From Hexactinellida sp. DTS-2022 (lineage: Eukaryota; Porifera; Hexactinellida): a DNA stretch of 64,000 nucleotides. The notes beneath the pieces are model-generated. The model was not told the origin of the DNA, ran no database searches, and was given only the letters and a program-made list of their open reading frames with translations. The stretch spans positions 4,888,501 through 4,952,500 of the forward strand of contig JAPNXP010000001.1 of assembly GCA_028753945.1 (NCBI GenBank), given 5' to 3'. The translations under genes and the position numbers were made by a program. Of this stretch, positions 30,417-41,100 are shown piece by piece. Numbering within the stretch: position 1 is the stretch's first letter; each line of letters starts with the position of its first letter.

Positions 30417-31041
30417 TTATCAGAGATCTGCAACCCATCTTACAGATAATAACTATAATCTTGGCTTGATTAGTTAATACAATATGCTTATTGTGAAACC
30501 TTGGCAACAAATAAAGAACTAGAGTGGGGTACCCTATCCATTGTACCATTCTTCCCACAAAATTCCGTTATTAGATACCATGGTACAAATAATTACCAGT
30601 ACAGTGGGTTGTGCGTAGTCGCATTTTGCACGACGAAATTTGCTTGAAATAGGTCAACATTAAATGCTCGCTTGATGATGGAAAGAAACAATTCTGTAAC
30701 CATTTTGTAATACAAAAAGGATGCTCTGTAAATTACCCGTCACACCTCCTTTGAAGCGTTTAACTTTTGAACGACCCATATATATATATGTCCACAACAA
30801 ACAATAATATGCATTATAATAAATATACAATCTTGTTTTCAAGAAACATGAAGATATACAGGTAAATACGTAGAGTGGAATTTCATATGTACACATATGA
30901 AGTAGAGAAACAGATACAGTCCAATTGCTGTCTAGGATTCATTTTGCGTGGACAGGAATCAGTTGTCAATTTTACCAAAAATACAAAATATCCATCATAG
31001 GAATAGCAGACATCTGTCTGTTAAAGGAAAACTTAATATAT
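30417..31041. other. intergenic region without a recognised gene
   Basis: Contains a fragment (30598-30665) resembling the TACAGTGG..GCATTTTGCACGAAATTTGC repeat also at 61150-61215. Short ORFs here lack any protein-like features. Confidence 0.4.
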
Positions 31042-31890
31042 TCAGTTAGTTTCAAAGAACCTAATAAATGGCCCGAGGTCGCTGAGACAGATTATGTCTC
31101 CGTTTTCATCACAGATGGCGCCCTTGGGCTCGAACTGATACGGCTGACAGTCATGCATAAAATTTCCAATACGCACGAGATTAGAATCAAATACTTGAAT
31201 ACAAAAGGAATAGCGATCAGATAGCAACACATTCTCTGCAGCATCTAGACATATAAATAGAGGGTAGAATAGAGTGGGGAGAAATGCAGGGACTATTTTT
31301 GTCTGCACAGTTCGTACTGCATCTAAATCCGGACTAAGTCTGTGTAATCTCCTACCAGAACTGTCTACCACAATTATAGATCCGTCCACACAGCTTACAA
31401 CATCAGACACTTTATCAAATATGTCTCTACCGAATGATGTTATCAGCTCCAGGTCTGGCGTGAAAGCTTGAATTCTATTATTCCGATTATCAGTTACATA
31501 CACAACTCCATTATTAGCCACTATTAGTCCGTATGGTAAGTTGAACTCCCCAACCTTCCTGCCTTTCATTCCAGTACAAGAAATGAACTCTCCGATGGGA
31601 GAATACTTGAGTAAGCAGTGGAGATATATATCGGTAATGTAAATAGCGTTATTACCTGCGCATAAGCCATATGGAGATACAAAATTAGTCGATTCAAAAT
31701 AAGCTAATTCATTCCCGGATTTAGATAGAATAGAAATATAGGGTTTATTCCCAACACAAGTGATGATAATACTTTCTTTGAACAAAGCAATATCACGAAA
31801 TAAAATAGGTTTTGAACTTTCAGGAGAATTCTTAGAATAGGATTTGTAATTTTTGTAGAAAGACCATTCAAATCCAATAATATTTTCCAT
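31042..31890 (-). CDS. NHL-repeat beta-propeller protein
   Basis: The 282-residue protein consists mainly of NHL-type repeats. Clear units are residues 73-100 (PYGLCAGNNAIYITD...LLKYSP), 119-147 (PYGLIVANNGVVYVTDNRNNRIQAF, the best match), 163-190 (VVSCVDGSIIVVDSSGRRLHRL) and a last one near 215-240 (ICLDAAENVLLSDRYSFCIQVF). Weaker blades precede and follow, so five or six blades are likely. NHL propellers bind RNA or proteins, as in TRIM71/Brat, or form extracellular enzymes; none of the accompanying RING, B-box or signal-peptide features is visible, so function stays open. It may be the last exon of a longer gene, since no strong start context is evident, but the Met-started frame alone makes a compact propeller. 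Confidence 0.75.
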   Translation of the reverse strand: MENIIGFEWSFYKNYKSYSKNSPESSKPILFRDIALFKESIIITCVGNKPYISILSKSGNELAYFESTNFVSPYGLCAGNNAIYITDIYLHCLLKYSPIGEFISCTGMKGRKVGEFNLPYGLIVANNGVVYVTDNRNNRIQAFTPDLELITSFGRDIFDKVSDVVSCVDGSIIVVDSSGRRLHRLSPDLDAVRTVQTKIVPAFLPTLFYPLFICLDAAENVLLSDRYSFCIQVFDSNLVRIGNFMHDCQPYQFEPKGAICDENGDIICLSDLGPFIRFFETN

Positions 31891-32931
31891 TCAGGAGTAA
31901 AAGTGTCTTTAATGTGGCTTATATTGTTGCTAAACGTATATCTGAGAAATATAGGTGAGAAAAGATACCAATAGTAGTTAAAATCTCATACAAACATTAC
32001 ACTACAATTTACAAGACATCTAGTATATCGATTATTGATCATTTTTGCATAATTTTTCATTTTGCATAATTTTCACATTTGACACCAACAAAATATTTGT
32101 TTGAAATGAACGAATACACACAATAAGTATTCGTATTTAATAAGTAAAAAATTGAAAACTATAGTAACTAATTAGTTAAAAATTCAATACTAGTAACTAT
32201 TCTAAAATGGAACCTCTGAATAACGGACACATTGGGGACAGGGATGTTGTTGTTGTAGAGAGATGTCCGTTCTCAGAGGTTGTTCACTATTTATACTATA
32301 ACTATTTCCCAATATACACATAAGTACATCATTCTGAATACATTGTTAAATTAATCATGACAGGGAATGTCACAAGTGTGATTATAAACAATAGATACAA
32401 GCATACTAGTCTAAATTAGTATGTTATTGTTGTGTATAACTGCATCAGTGGCAGAGATGCAGCAGTCCGGAAATTTCATGGACCGGACCGGAACGTCATG
32501 ATTTTTTTCTGGACGGTCCGGACAGTATGTTCAAAATATTGGATCGATGTGGACCGGTCCATACCGATGTAGTGGTCCAGACCGTTATATCCCTTATTTG
32601 GACCGTTACAGACCGCATAGTAGAGTGGCTAATTATATCCACTTGTGCTTATAAGATACTTATTACTTATGTGCTTGTAAACAATGGGAAATAACGGATT
32701 TGAGCCCGATCGTTTGTCCAATCTAGGATGAGTCCAGACCGATGAACGGTCCCGATCTACTCTAGTCCTAATTAGTCTTATTATTCATTCATTTTGAGAC
32801 AAAAAAATTCAAGATTCCAAATTAGAATGACATGCAATAGAATAAAATCCAGATTCCAGTACAAATGTAACAACTATTGTCTATATACGTATAATTAATT
32901 ACCAGGTTTTACAGTTTCTATATAAATAGCA
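31891..32931. other. intergenic: short MITEs and the GACCGG repeat
   Basis: 32208-32285 is a hairpin unit (GGAACCTCTGAATAACGGACA against TGTCCGTTCTCAGAGGTT). 32456-32600 is the GATGCAGCAGTCCGG repeat shared with 18527. Otherwise AT-rich and non-coding. Confidence 0.5.
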
Positions 32932-33320
32932 TACCTTATTAAATGAAATTAACGCCAAGGAAATTAACACGATTTGGAGCAAAACATTTTCAAATACATG
33001 AAATTAACGCGATTGAGAGAAAGATCATTTTAGATACACGAAAATAACGCGAATCGGTATATTAGAAAACATCATAAATCATTAATTTCCAGATTAAATA
33101 CTATTTATTCTCCCAAAATAGGATGGTATCCTGTCATACCCATTTGCACATAGGAAAATGTATATAGCTTGTAATTTTGCATATCCATTGTATAACTGTG
33201 CTGGAATATCACAGTACTAAATATAACTGTATGCAAATTAAAATTAAGGTCATGGAAATTAACGCAAAGGTAATTAACGCGATTTGGAGCAATTCGTGGG
33301 AATTTCATGGAGCGTTAACA
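32932..33320. repeat. diverged copy of the 9384-9749 MITE
   Basis: Starts TACCTTATT and repeats GAAATTAACGCGA on both sides; the right end no longer has the full inverted terminus. Confidence 0.65.
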
Positions 33321-33922
33321 GGAGCGGCACGTCCTTTCGAAAAGTAGTACGGCGGAGAATTTTATAGTGTTTGAATGTGGGCCGGCGATCATTAAATCAT
33401 TAAATTATCAATGAATTGTTTAATTTCGAACATACGTATAGAGGTTGTACAGCAAAGCTGGCCATCATGAAAAGTGGTACGTCACTCGCCGCACCCAAAA
33501 TCTCAGGGATGGCCATCATGCCATGCCCACACGTGGAAATATTAATAAAAAAAGAAATAACTTATATGTAGTATTGTAGATTGTCTATTGCTAGACCAGG
33601 TTTTCTTGCATATATATTACTACAGGGACTTTTGGTCTACAGAATTTAAAGACGGTCTACAAATTTTTACCTTAGTTTGTATGGGCTATTATAGACCGTT
33701 TAGATAGAGACAGTCTACATATAAGGAAGCTCATATTAAAAATATTCAAAAAGTTTAATTCAATATTTATCGGAAAATACTTCAAAAGCGAACTAAATAT
33801 TGAGTAATCCTGATCATCATAAGATCAGTTAACAAGTATAACAGTAAGTCTGGGGCACCCCTAGAGGAAGCTTACAGCACCCTGATTAGGAACCACTGTT
33901 CTAAGTAATGATGCAATTAATG
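33321..33922. other. intergenic, one dispersed repeat
   Basis: 33580-33730 (TCTACAGA, GACGGTCTACAA, TAGTTTGTATGGGC) is an inverted, diverged copy of 47555-47700. No gene seen. Confidence 0.45.
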
Positions 33923-34306
33923 CAGGGTTGTTTGATTTAAATCAAGTGATTTAAATCAATGATTTTTATTAATAAAAATCATGATTTAAATCAAAAATCT
34001 GATTTAAATCAAAGAAGTCTGATTTAAATCAAAAAGTCGGACTTTTTTGATTTAAATCAGACTTCTTTGATTTAAATCAGATTTTTTATGTCAATTGTTT
34101 TTTGCGAAAAAAAACAGAAATACATTGATAATGAGTCAAATTACATTGATAATGAGTCATTAACAATGTAATTAATCTATTAGCCAAAAAATATACGCCA
34201 GTGTGATATAGATTGCAAAAAAAACAATTAAATCAAAATTCTGATTTAAATAAAAAAAATCGGATTTTTTTGATTTTATAAAAAAATCATGATTTTTATC
34301 AACCCT
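33923..34306. mobile_element. MITE rich in GATTTAAATC palindromes, copy 1
   Basis: Ends CAGGGTTGTTTGATTTAA and CATGATTTTTATCAACCCTG; interior made of GATTTAAATCA units. A second copy with about 90% similarity by eye is at 45461-45806. Subterminal TGATTTAAATCA repeats may be transposase-binding sites (inference). Confidence 0.8.
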
Positions 34307-34632
34307 GTAATAATTTATTAATGTAGGTAATAATTTTAGGAAAAATACGATGAATTTAATCAATAATTTAATGAGCTACTGTATATATAAATACATTAAA
34401 CTCCCGTTATAAAGAAAATGGATATAATGACATACCAACTATAACAATAATGATACGTGTACCTTCGGATATGATATGTTTACCTTAGGATCACTATACG
34501 TATGTATACTTTTAGTTGCCTCGGAGATAACTAACTCTAACTCGGGCCTATAACTATCTGAATTGGTAGCATTGATTCAAATTTTCCGAGCTTTTTCGCA
34601 TAGTATATAACAATGCGATAAAATGAAATTTT

Positions 34633-34837
34633 GATGGTGGCTAATTAAGCCACCACCTGACTTTTTCGAGGGGCTAAAGAATAAACAACAGCCGGTTTAA
34701 CAAACCACTGATGGCTTAGCAAACTTCTCCACAATTTATGGTGGATCAGTTAAGCCACCAAATGCTAAATTTGGTGGCTTAAATAAGATTTTTTGGTGGC
34801 TAACGCCACCAAACAACCTAATTTGTCGAGCACTGGC
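34633..34837. repeat. GTGGCTTA repeat, copy 2
   Basis: Inverted relative of 23615-23880, sharing AAGCCACCACCTGA, AAAGAATAAACAAC, AACAAACCACTGATGG and TTTGTCGAGCACTGG. Confidence 0.6.
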
Positions 34838-35052
34838 TATATAGTACGTATAGTGCAATGTATAATATTTCTTATGAACCTGCTTTTTGTTCTAATTCAA
34901 CTACTTTACCCGGATCCAATCGAATTATCCGAACATGCTTACTGGTCCCAACAAGTTCGGATAAGCAAGGTTGTATGTATAATGAAAAATATCATTAATA
35001 ACTCCCATACGTTTCGTAATAACGGTCATTTACTGTATTTAGAAGAAATTAC

Positions 35053-35213
35053 TTATATAGAACTCAGCTCTAGTAGAGTTCAGTTTTCAGTATGTGTATT
35101 CAGGCACTGAGAAAGGTCAGTTTTTCCCAAACTTTGAAATTGACCTTTAGAAAGTAAGCCTGGGCTTTTAGTATGGGAAAAAATCTGAACTCTATAAAGC
35201 TCAGCTCTATATA
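35053..35213. mobile_element. MITE with TTATATAGA(A/G)CTCAGCTC ends, copy 1
   Basis: Ends TTATATAGAACTCAGCTC and GAGCTGAGCTTTATAGAG are inverted copies; almost the same unit lies at 63402-63563. A diverged one is near 51165-51285. Confidence 0.75.
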
Positions 35214-35448
35214 AGCATTCTCTACTTAGAATTATTCCATTTATGTATATTAGTAGACCTGATTGGAAATCGCGATAGGAATATGTTAAATCTGAGGACT
35301 GTCCAGCAAATAAAATCGTCCAAACATACACTTTAATAATAAGTACATAACAAAGAATAGAATAAAAGATCACATTAAAGGAATTTAAAATACAATCAAA
35401 TAATGTAAGTACATATACCCTACAAATCATTAATTAACAAATAGAGTC

Positions 35449-37002
35449 TCAAGTTGAGGTAATATCACGATACACCTTAATGGCCTTGATAACCTTGATA
35501 TGTTTTATCATGCAGAACCCAACAATTACAGTTGGGATTAAGAGGAATATCCCCAGTGCAAGTAGGCCCCAATGAGCTCCATAGCCAGCCTGTGCAAGCA
35601 GCAACTTCTGTGAAATCGATTCGTAGAGGTCCTGAGAAAACTCCCCGTGCTCGTCCACATACAACAGAGGGAAATATGTTACATCTTTTAGTTTCTCATA
35701 AAAGAGAAAATCTGCCTTGCGAAGCTCAAAGTTGATTTGCATCTGTCTATGTACGTAGATTACGGCACCTGTCAGAGGCTCTATGTCTGCGTACGTGTAC
35801 TTGGTAGGATCGGGTGTCACTCCGGTGATGTTATCAACAAGTCCAGGGTCCCCTTGGTAGAACAATGGGTTACTGCCCCAAACTGGGTTCCCAGACGGGG
35901 TAGTTGAGTTACCAATGTATATGAGTCCAGTCGGGGCATTCTGGTACCAGCCCGCATTAGAAGGACACTGAGTAACGTTATAGAAGAATTCCTTTGTGCT
36001 TGTAAATCTCCAGGTTAGTATTCCCTTATGATAGTATCTCTCTCCAGTGTCGTATATAATAGCCCAACGCATAATGTCGGAAATCCAGATGAAAAGTTTT
36101 TGCCCTTCTTTCAAAAGAGGTTGGTTAAGTAAACCCTCAGTTCCTTGCACCTTGTTGTGCTCAGCATCACCCCAAATATCAAGGGACGTATAGCCGTCCC
36201 ATTGGTGAAAGTTACCCAAATCAGTTATGTTGCACGCGCCAGTTCCTACTGAGCTAATGTTATTGTAATCACGAGGATCGTTATTGATTTGTATTTGAAA
36301 CTTTTTTCCTTTCGGGAACTTTCCTACCTCTTGCAACAATTCAATGAATAAGTCAGTGTATCCCCATATTAGGTCATCGACAGCTAACTTCTTGTATAGT
36401 TTTGATCCAGTCGATTTTATTGCAGCTTCCAATAAGTACTTTTCCAACGTGCCACTGATCTGTTGGGGAGCTGCCGCTACGGGGACATTCAATACAACGA
36501 GTTTGTCAGTCTTTTTCAATGGAAAGCTAGCCTCTGGATCATACTCATATGTCTTGTGCTGTATATAGCTTATCACACATCTGTTGGAGTGTTTGTGGTC
36601 AATGAACTTAGTTCTATACTCGCGATACTTGTATGGACCTATCACTTTGAATGCTGGCTTAATCGAGTTGTTATTGATAACATCCTCTGGATTGGTCCAA
36701 TTGAATATGAAGAAGTCTTTATACATGATCACAGGAGGATCCTTCCAAATGGGAAGCGAGAAAGAACCATTTTCAAGAAGCACTTCATTTCTAACTATAT
36801 CCTCTACCATAGAAGATAACACTCCTTCCATTGGAAACGAAGCAACCATCAAACCCAGTGAAGCGATAAGAAGGAATATAAATAAAATTACATAACAACC
36901 AAGCCTACATCTCTTTCTCACTAAAGTCCTCTTTGTTTGTCCAGCAACATTGATTAGCTCAGTCGCTAGGAGAGGTGTGTGGTCACTTGACAACGTAGAC
37001 AT
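35449..37002 (-). CDS. CD36/LIMP-2 family scavenger receptor
   Basis: A 517-residue protein with the class B scavenger-receptor layout: short N-tail, TM1 at about 35-55, a large lumenal/extracellular domain, TM2 at about 476-498 and a basic 19-residue C-tail. Family signatures include the IGPY-type segment (KVIGPYKYREY), SDIMRWAIIYDTG, and YVDEHGEF near the C-terminus. Eight or so N-x-S/T sequons suggest heavy glycosylation. The N-tail has D7-H-T-P-L-L12, a D-x3-L-L acidic dileucine motif that AP adaptors use for endosome/lysosome sorting; LIMP-2 proper carries such a signal in the C-tail. Only three cysteines are lumenal, so the conserved three-disulfide core is not complete. The gene is one intact exon, unusual for this family, and could be an old retrocopy. 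Members bind lipoproteins, lipids, bacteria or deliver glucocerebrosidase; which applies here is unknown. Confidence 0.9.
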   Translation of the reverse strand: MSTLSSDHTPLLATELINVAGQTKRTLVRKRCRLGCYVILFIFLLIASLGLMVASFPMEGVLSSMVEDIVRNEVLLENGSFSLPIWKDPPVIMYKDFFIFNWTNPEDVINNNSIKPAFKVIGPYKYREYRTKFIDHKHSNRCVISYIQHKTYEYDPEASFPLKKTDKLVVLNVPVAAAPQQISGTLEKYLLEAAIKSTGSKLYKKLAVDDLIWGYTDLFIELLQEVGKFPKGKKFQIQINNDPRDYNNISSVGTGACNITDLGNFHQWDGYTSLDIWGDAEHNKVQGTEGLLNQPLLKEGQKLFIWISDIMRWAIIYDTGERYYHKGILTWRFTSTKEFFYNVTQCPSNAGWYQNAPTGLIYIGNSTTPSGNPVWGSNPLFYQGDPGLVDNITGVTPDPTKYTYADIEPLTGAVIYVHRQMQINFELRKADFLFYEKLKDVTYFPLLYVDEHGEFSQDLYESISQKLLLAQAGYGAHWGLLALGIFLLIPTVIVGFCMIKHIKVIKAIKVYRDITST

Positions 37003-37778
37003 TTCAAACTGAGGAGTACAAGACTATTAAGAATAAATTACCTATATTACTTTTATACTTTTAATAGTTAGAGTTGGATAATCACAAGGATGATGAAATC
37101 GAATACACAACCTTATGCATACAATTAACAGTAGCTAAGGTCAAATCATCTCAACACAGAACGAGGGTTCAATTTGAAGACTAATTGGTTACGAATTACG
37201 ATAGATGTATCACAAGCCATGAAGCAGAAAGCTTATATCTTGTTAATCAAGCTGGATTCGGTTAGCCGGCTAACCGCCGCTAATATTGGTTAATAAAACT
37301 TGAGTAGTATATGTAGTATTTGGAAAAACTTGAGTATAGTATTTACAAATTAGTTGAGTAAAGTTGAGTGTATTTGGAAATTTTATCATATATAATAATT
37401 TTTCACATTCTAAATATGTAGCATATTTTTCAGTTGTCCAATGTTTATTATATTTGTATAATAAGTTATTTGCGAGGGAGAAATATACAACTTAAGTTGC
37501 TGACAATAACAATTAATTATAGTATTGTGTAAATACAGATTTGAATAAAAACTGAAAATATTGTAATAAGGAAACTAAATAAGATCAATAAAACTTGTAA
37601 AGAAGGAGAACATCCCTAATACATTCTATCTTAAAAGTGTAAAATAGAAGAGATTGTTGAAATCGAAGCAACAGTGTCAACTGTTACATACCAAACAAAA
37701 ATATATTCACATTCTTGTTATCCCGATTGGTAGTGAGGGTGGATTGAGGATTACCAATTGCCAAGGTTAGTTTTCTCG

Positions 37779-38142
37779 CTACACTGCAAACTCGTGTACC
37801 CCAAGAGCTAAAGTGACATCATATCCCACTGTAGTGCTCTTAGCAGACTTGATTCTATCACTGATTGAGAATCCTGATGGGGTATTGCTCTGGACAGAAT
37901 AGACGTGCTGCTGAGGGTTAGAAGATACTGATTCTGTGTCGGCTAAAATCCGACCAGATTCAGGGGTGAGGGGACGTTCATATGTCGGGTCAGTTTGCAG
38001 GCTAACAGTATCCGTGTGAGTATCGAACTTAGTCTGTACAGCAATTGATTGGAGAGGTACTTGGTACGCACGCGTCCGCTCACGCGCTGGGTTAGTTAGC
38101 GAGCCTTTATAATGAGTTATAGAGGGTACTGATTTGTGTTCA
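37779..38142 (-). CDS. Ig/FN3 receptor exon 14: cytosolic tail and stop
   Basis: Acceptor TTCCTTCAG precedes the exon; the first base completes a Ser codon. It encodes a polar tail with AYQVPL, TYERPL, VYSVQS and GYDVTL tyrosine contexts and the C-terminal F-A-V. Confidence 0.85.
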
Positions 38143-41100
38143 CTGAAGGAATATATGTTAATAAATGAGTAATATATTAAATCCAAAATTCGTATTTAAA
38201 ATAAATACAAAGTCCAGATATATGTAAAGTAGAACTTGTATAATCCGACATCCGTTGGGATAAGGAAGTCGGTTCTGCTGAATTCCAGATTATAGAGGGT
38301 CGGATTATGCAGGTTCTACTATATCGTATAAGTCATTTAACGCTCTCAAATTATGATTCCACTAAATACCAATATAGTAAAGGATTCTGATATAACTTTA
38401 GAAGTAAGTTATAAATCTTGAATATAGCTGAAAACAAATGAATATTCGCTTTTTGGTAAAAAAGAAAAGCGAAAATCTAGAGAATATTGGAAAAAGTCTC
38501 ATGATTGAGACATTGATGTTAATATGATTAAGTTAGTGAATACCTTTGTAACTTGACTCGAGGTGTGGGAGAGTTCCCTGTAACCATGTAGTGAGTGTCG
38601 TAGTATCTCTTAGCTCGTACTCCCTCCGCTTCTTCTATGAGAAAAGTTCAGCATTAAACTTAAATGATAACCAAATTAATCACAATAGCACGTCTCAAGT
38701 CTATACGCCTATGCACAATGATTCCTTCTAGTGGAACATAGGCTAAATTAATAATCTATAACTCGCTGTGATTCCTCAAAAGTTCACTGCCTAACAAATT
38801 GAATAATCAGATAACTCCAAATATATAAAGTTATTCTGAAATTTTGAACGCAAAATCCATAAATAATTATACAGAAGACTCTCGTTAATACTACAGCAGG
38901 GGTATGTTCATATTATCCGGTAATTAATATTAACCGGAGTCACTTGCATGCATTTGTATGGATAAGGAAATTAATTTCTTGTACTCCTTAATCGAAACTC
39001 GCCTTATCCATAATCGTATTAACGAGAGCCTAACTCAGAGGCGGATCCAGGGGGGGGGGGCCAGGGGGCCTGGGCACCCCCTTCGAAACTGAAATTGACT
39101 GAAATTTAGGCTGAAATTGACAAAATAATTAAGAAACTTCAGCCTTCCAGTTTGAATTATGGCTCCTTATAAAGAAATTAGCGTTTAAAATGACTTCTGA
39201 GTGTATATAACTCAAAAGAAATCTGGGGGTTACCCCCCAGAGCCCCTTATAAGTTGCTCGCTACGCTCGCATTATTAATTGGGCCCCCCCCTTTTCAACA
39301 TGTCTGGATCCGCCACTGTAACTTAGTATAAAAGGAATTTGTTATGCTGTATAGACAGCTTGTGTATAATGGCTACATGTGTCCATTGGTGATATAATTG
39401 ATAAATGATAAATTGTCAGGAATTTATTTTAAAATATAATAATTTATCTAATGAGTTCATATAATCATGATATAATTGATAATTCGATATTGCCCTAGGC
39501 CCCTAGTAATACATATTATTGGTAAGCTCTTTCTCAAAGTTGACTGTTTGAATAGCATTAACAGAGATTGTCTAATATTTAATATTAATATTTTCAAATC
39601 ACTTTAGGAAATAATACTTCGCTATTCTAAATATCAACCATAATTGTGTAGCAATGTTACTCAGTTATAAAGAAAAGTTTAAAATTCTAGAATCTATATT
39701 ATTAAGAAAGCTTGGTCCGTCCGTCTGTCTGTCTGTCCGTCCGTCCGCCCCTGTAACTATTTGCTACATTACCCGATGCTGACGAAATAAATATCAATCG
39801 AAAGCTATTCCAAGGGAGACCTCGGGAAATATACTGGGTTCCACTAAAAGGTGTTAGTTCCATAATTACACAGCATTTTGTGTTTCCGTACTAATGTGCA
39901 TAATAAGCCTATTGTTCTAATCCTATTGGTTACTGCTAACTGGGATATTAACTATGTATGCCGACTAATTCGTCGCAAGGCGACGGGTCACTTGGCTAGT
40001 AATTAATGAGTCAACTTAGGTACACGTACTCATAATATCGATAGTTCCTGTGTCCAATTAGTTGAATTGGTTTAATGAGAGTTTGAAATTGATCAAATAC
40101 TACTATTCCAGGTGTTTCGAACCACCATTAAGTGATATATATTAGCCACAACGAATTATTCATGATTTATTGAATAATTCATGAATATTTGTTTGCCATT
40201 TCCAATGAATTATATAAGATTATAAATCTATTACAGTATCTAAAATGCGTGCTATTGATTCATGGTTCCCCAACAGACTACAGGTGAATTACACAATATT
40301 GAAGTATATGTCATATTCAAGGGGCGTTCAAACGTTACGTAACCATAATTTTTGTATTACAAAATAGTAAAATACGTGAGATTGGGAAGGATGTGACTAC
40401 TTTTCGTAACGTTTGAAAGCAGCCAAAGTAGAGAAATACGTAAGAATTCGGAAATGGGAATGCTGTCAATTTTGGAAATAAAACATTCAAAACAGGAGCA
40501 CATACTTTGGTTTAAGAATAATAAATTAAATGTACACCTATTTGCCAGAAGAGTTTTAACTACATTATGTAGTATGTAGGGCCGCCTCATTCTTTACGGA
40601 AGGTGAGAGCGTTGTGTGAGATCAACAACGGCTAGTCTAATGGCTGTGTGGCCTTACTTGCGTAAGATTACACTAGAGTTAACCAGGGAGATCATAAAGC
40701 AGGGTTCCGCAAACTTTCATTTATATCAGGCCACATAATCTTAATAAAATTTTCCTCAGGCCGCAAACAATATCGAGAAATTTTTCGAAATTTACAACAA
40801 AACTATTATGTTGTTGTAATACTATAATTTAATGTTTACTAGTACATTAATCGGTGTGTGTGTACAAGCCAGATTAAAATTAGAAATGTCTCTCAGGCCA
40901 CACATGATACAAATTTCCATTGGGCTATCAGGCCACACATAAGGTTGTTTCAGGCCGCATGCGGCCTGAAAAACCTAGTTTGCGGAACCCTGTCATAAAG
41001 TATTCATAATACGTAAATATATTCGCTCACTTGATATCAGTAACTAAATAAGCAAGTTTGTTTATATATTCTAATAAATTAATAATCATGCACGAATATG

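Noticed and set aside
33923..34306. CRISPR-like regular repeats
   Set aside because: The repeats are palindromic GATTTAAATC units in a MITE with inverted ends; spacers are not unique, and the genome is eukaryotic.
36463..36895. Plus-strand ORFs across the receptor gene
   Set aside because: Antisense shadows of the CD36-family gene.
39712..39752. GTCTGTCCGTCC tract as a coding or regulatory array
   Set aside because: Simple tetranucleotide repeat at the head of a dispersed repeat.
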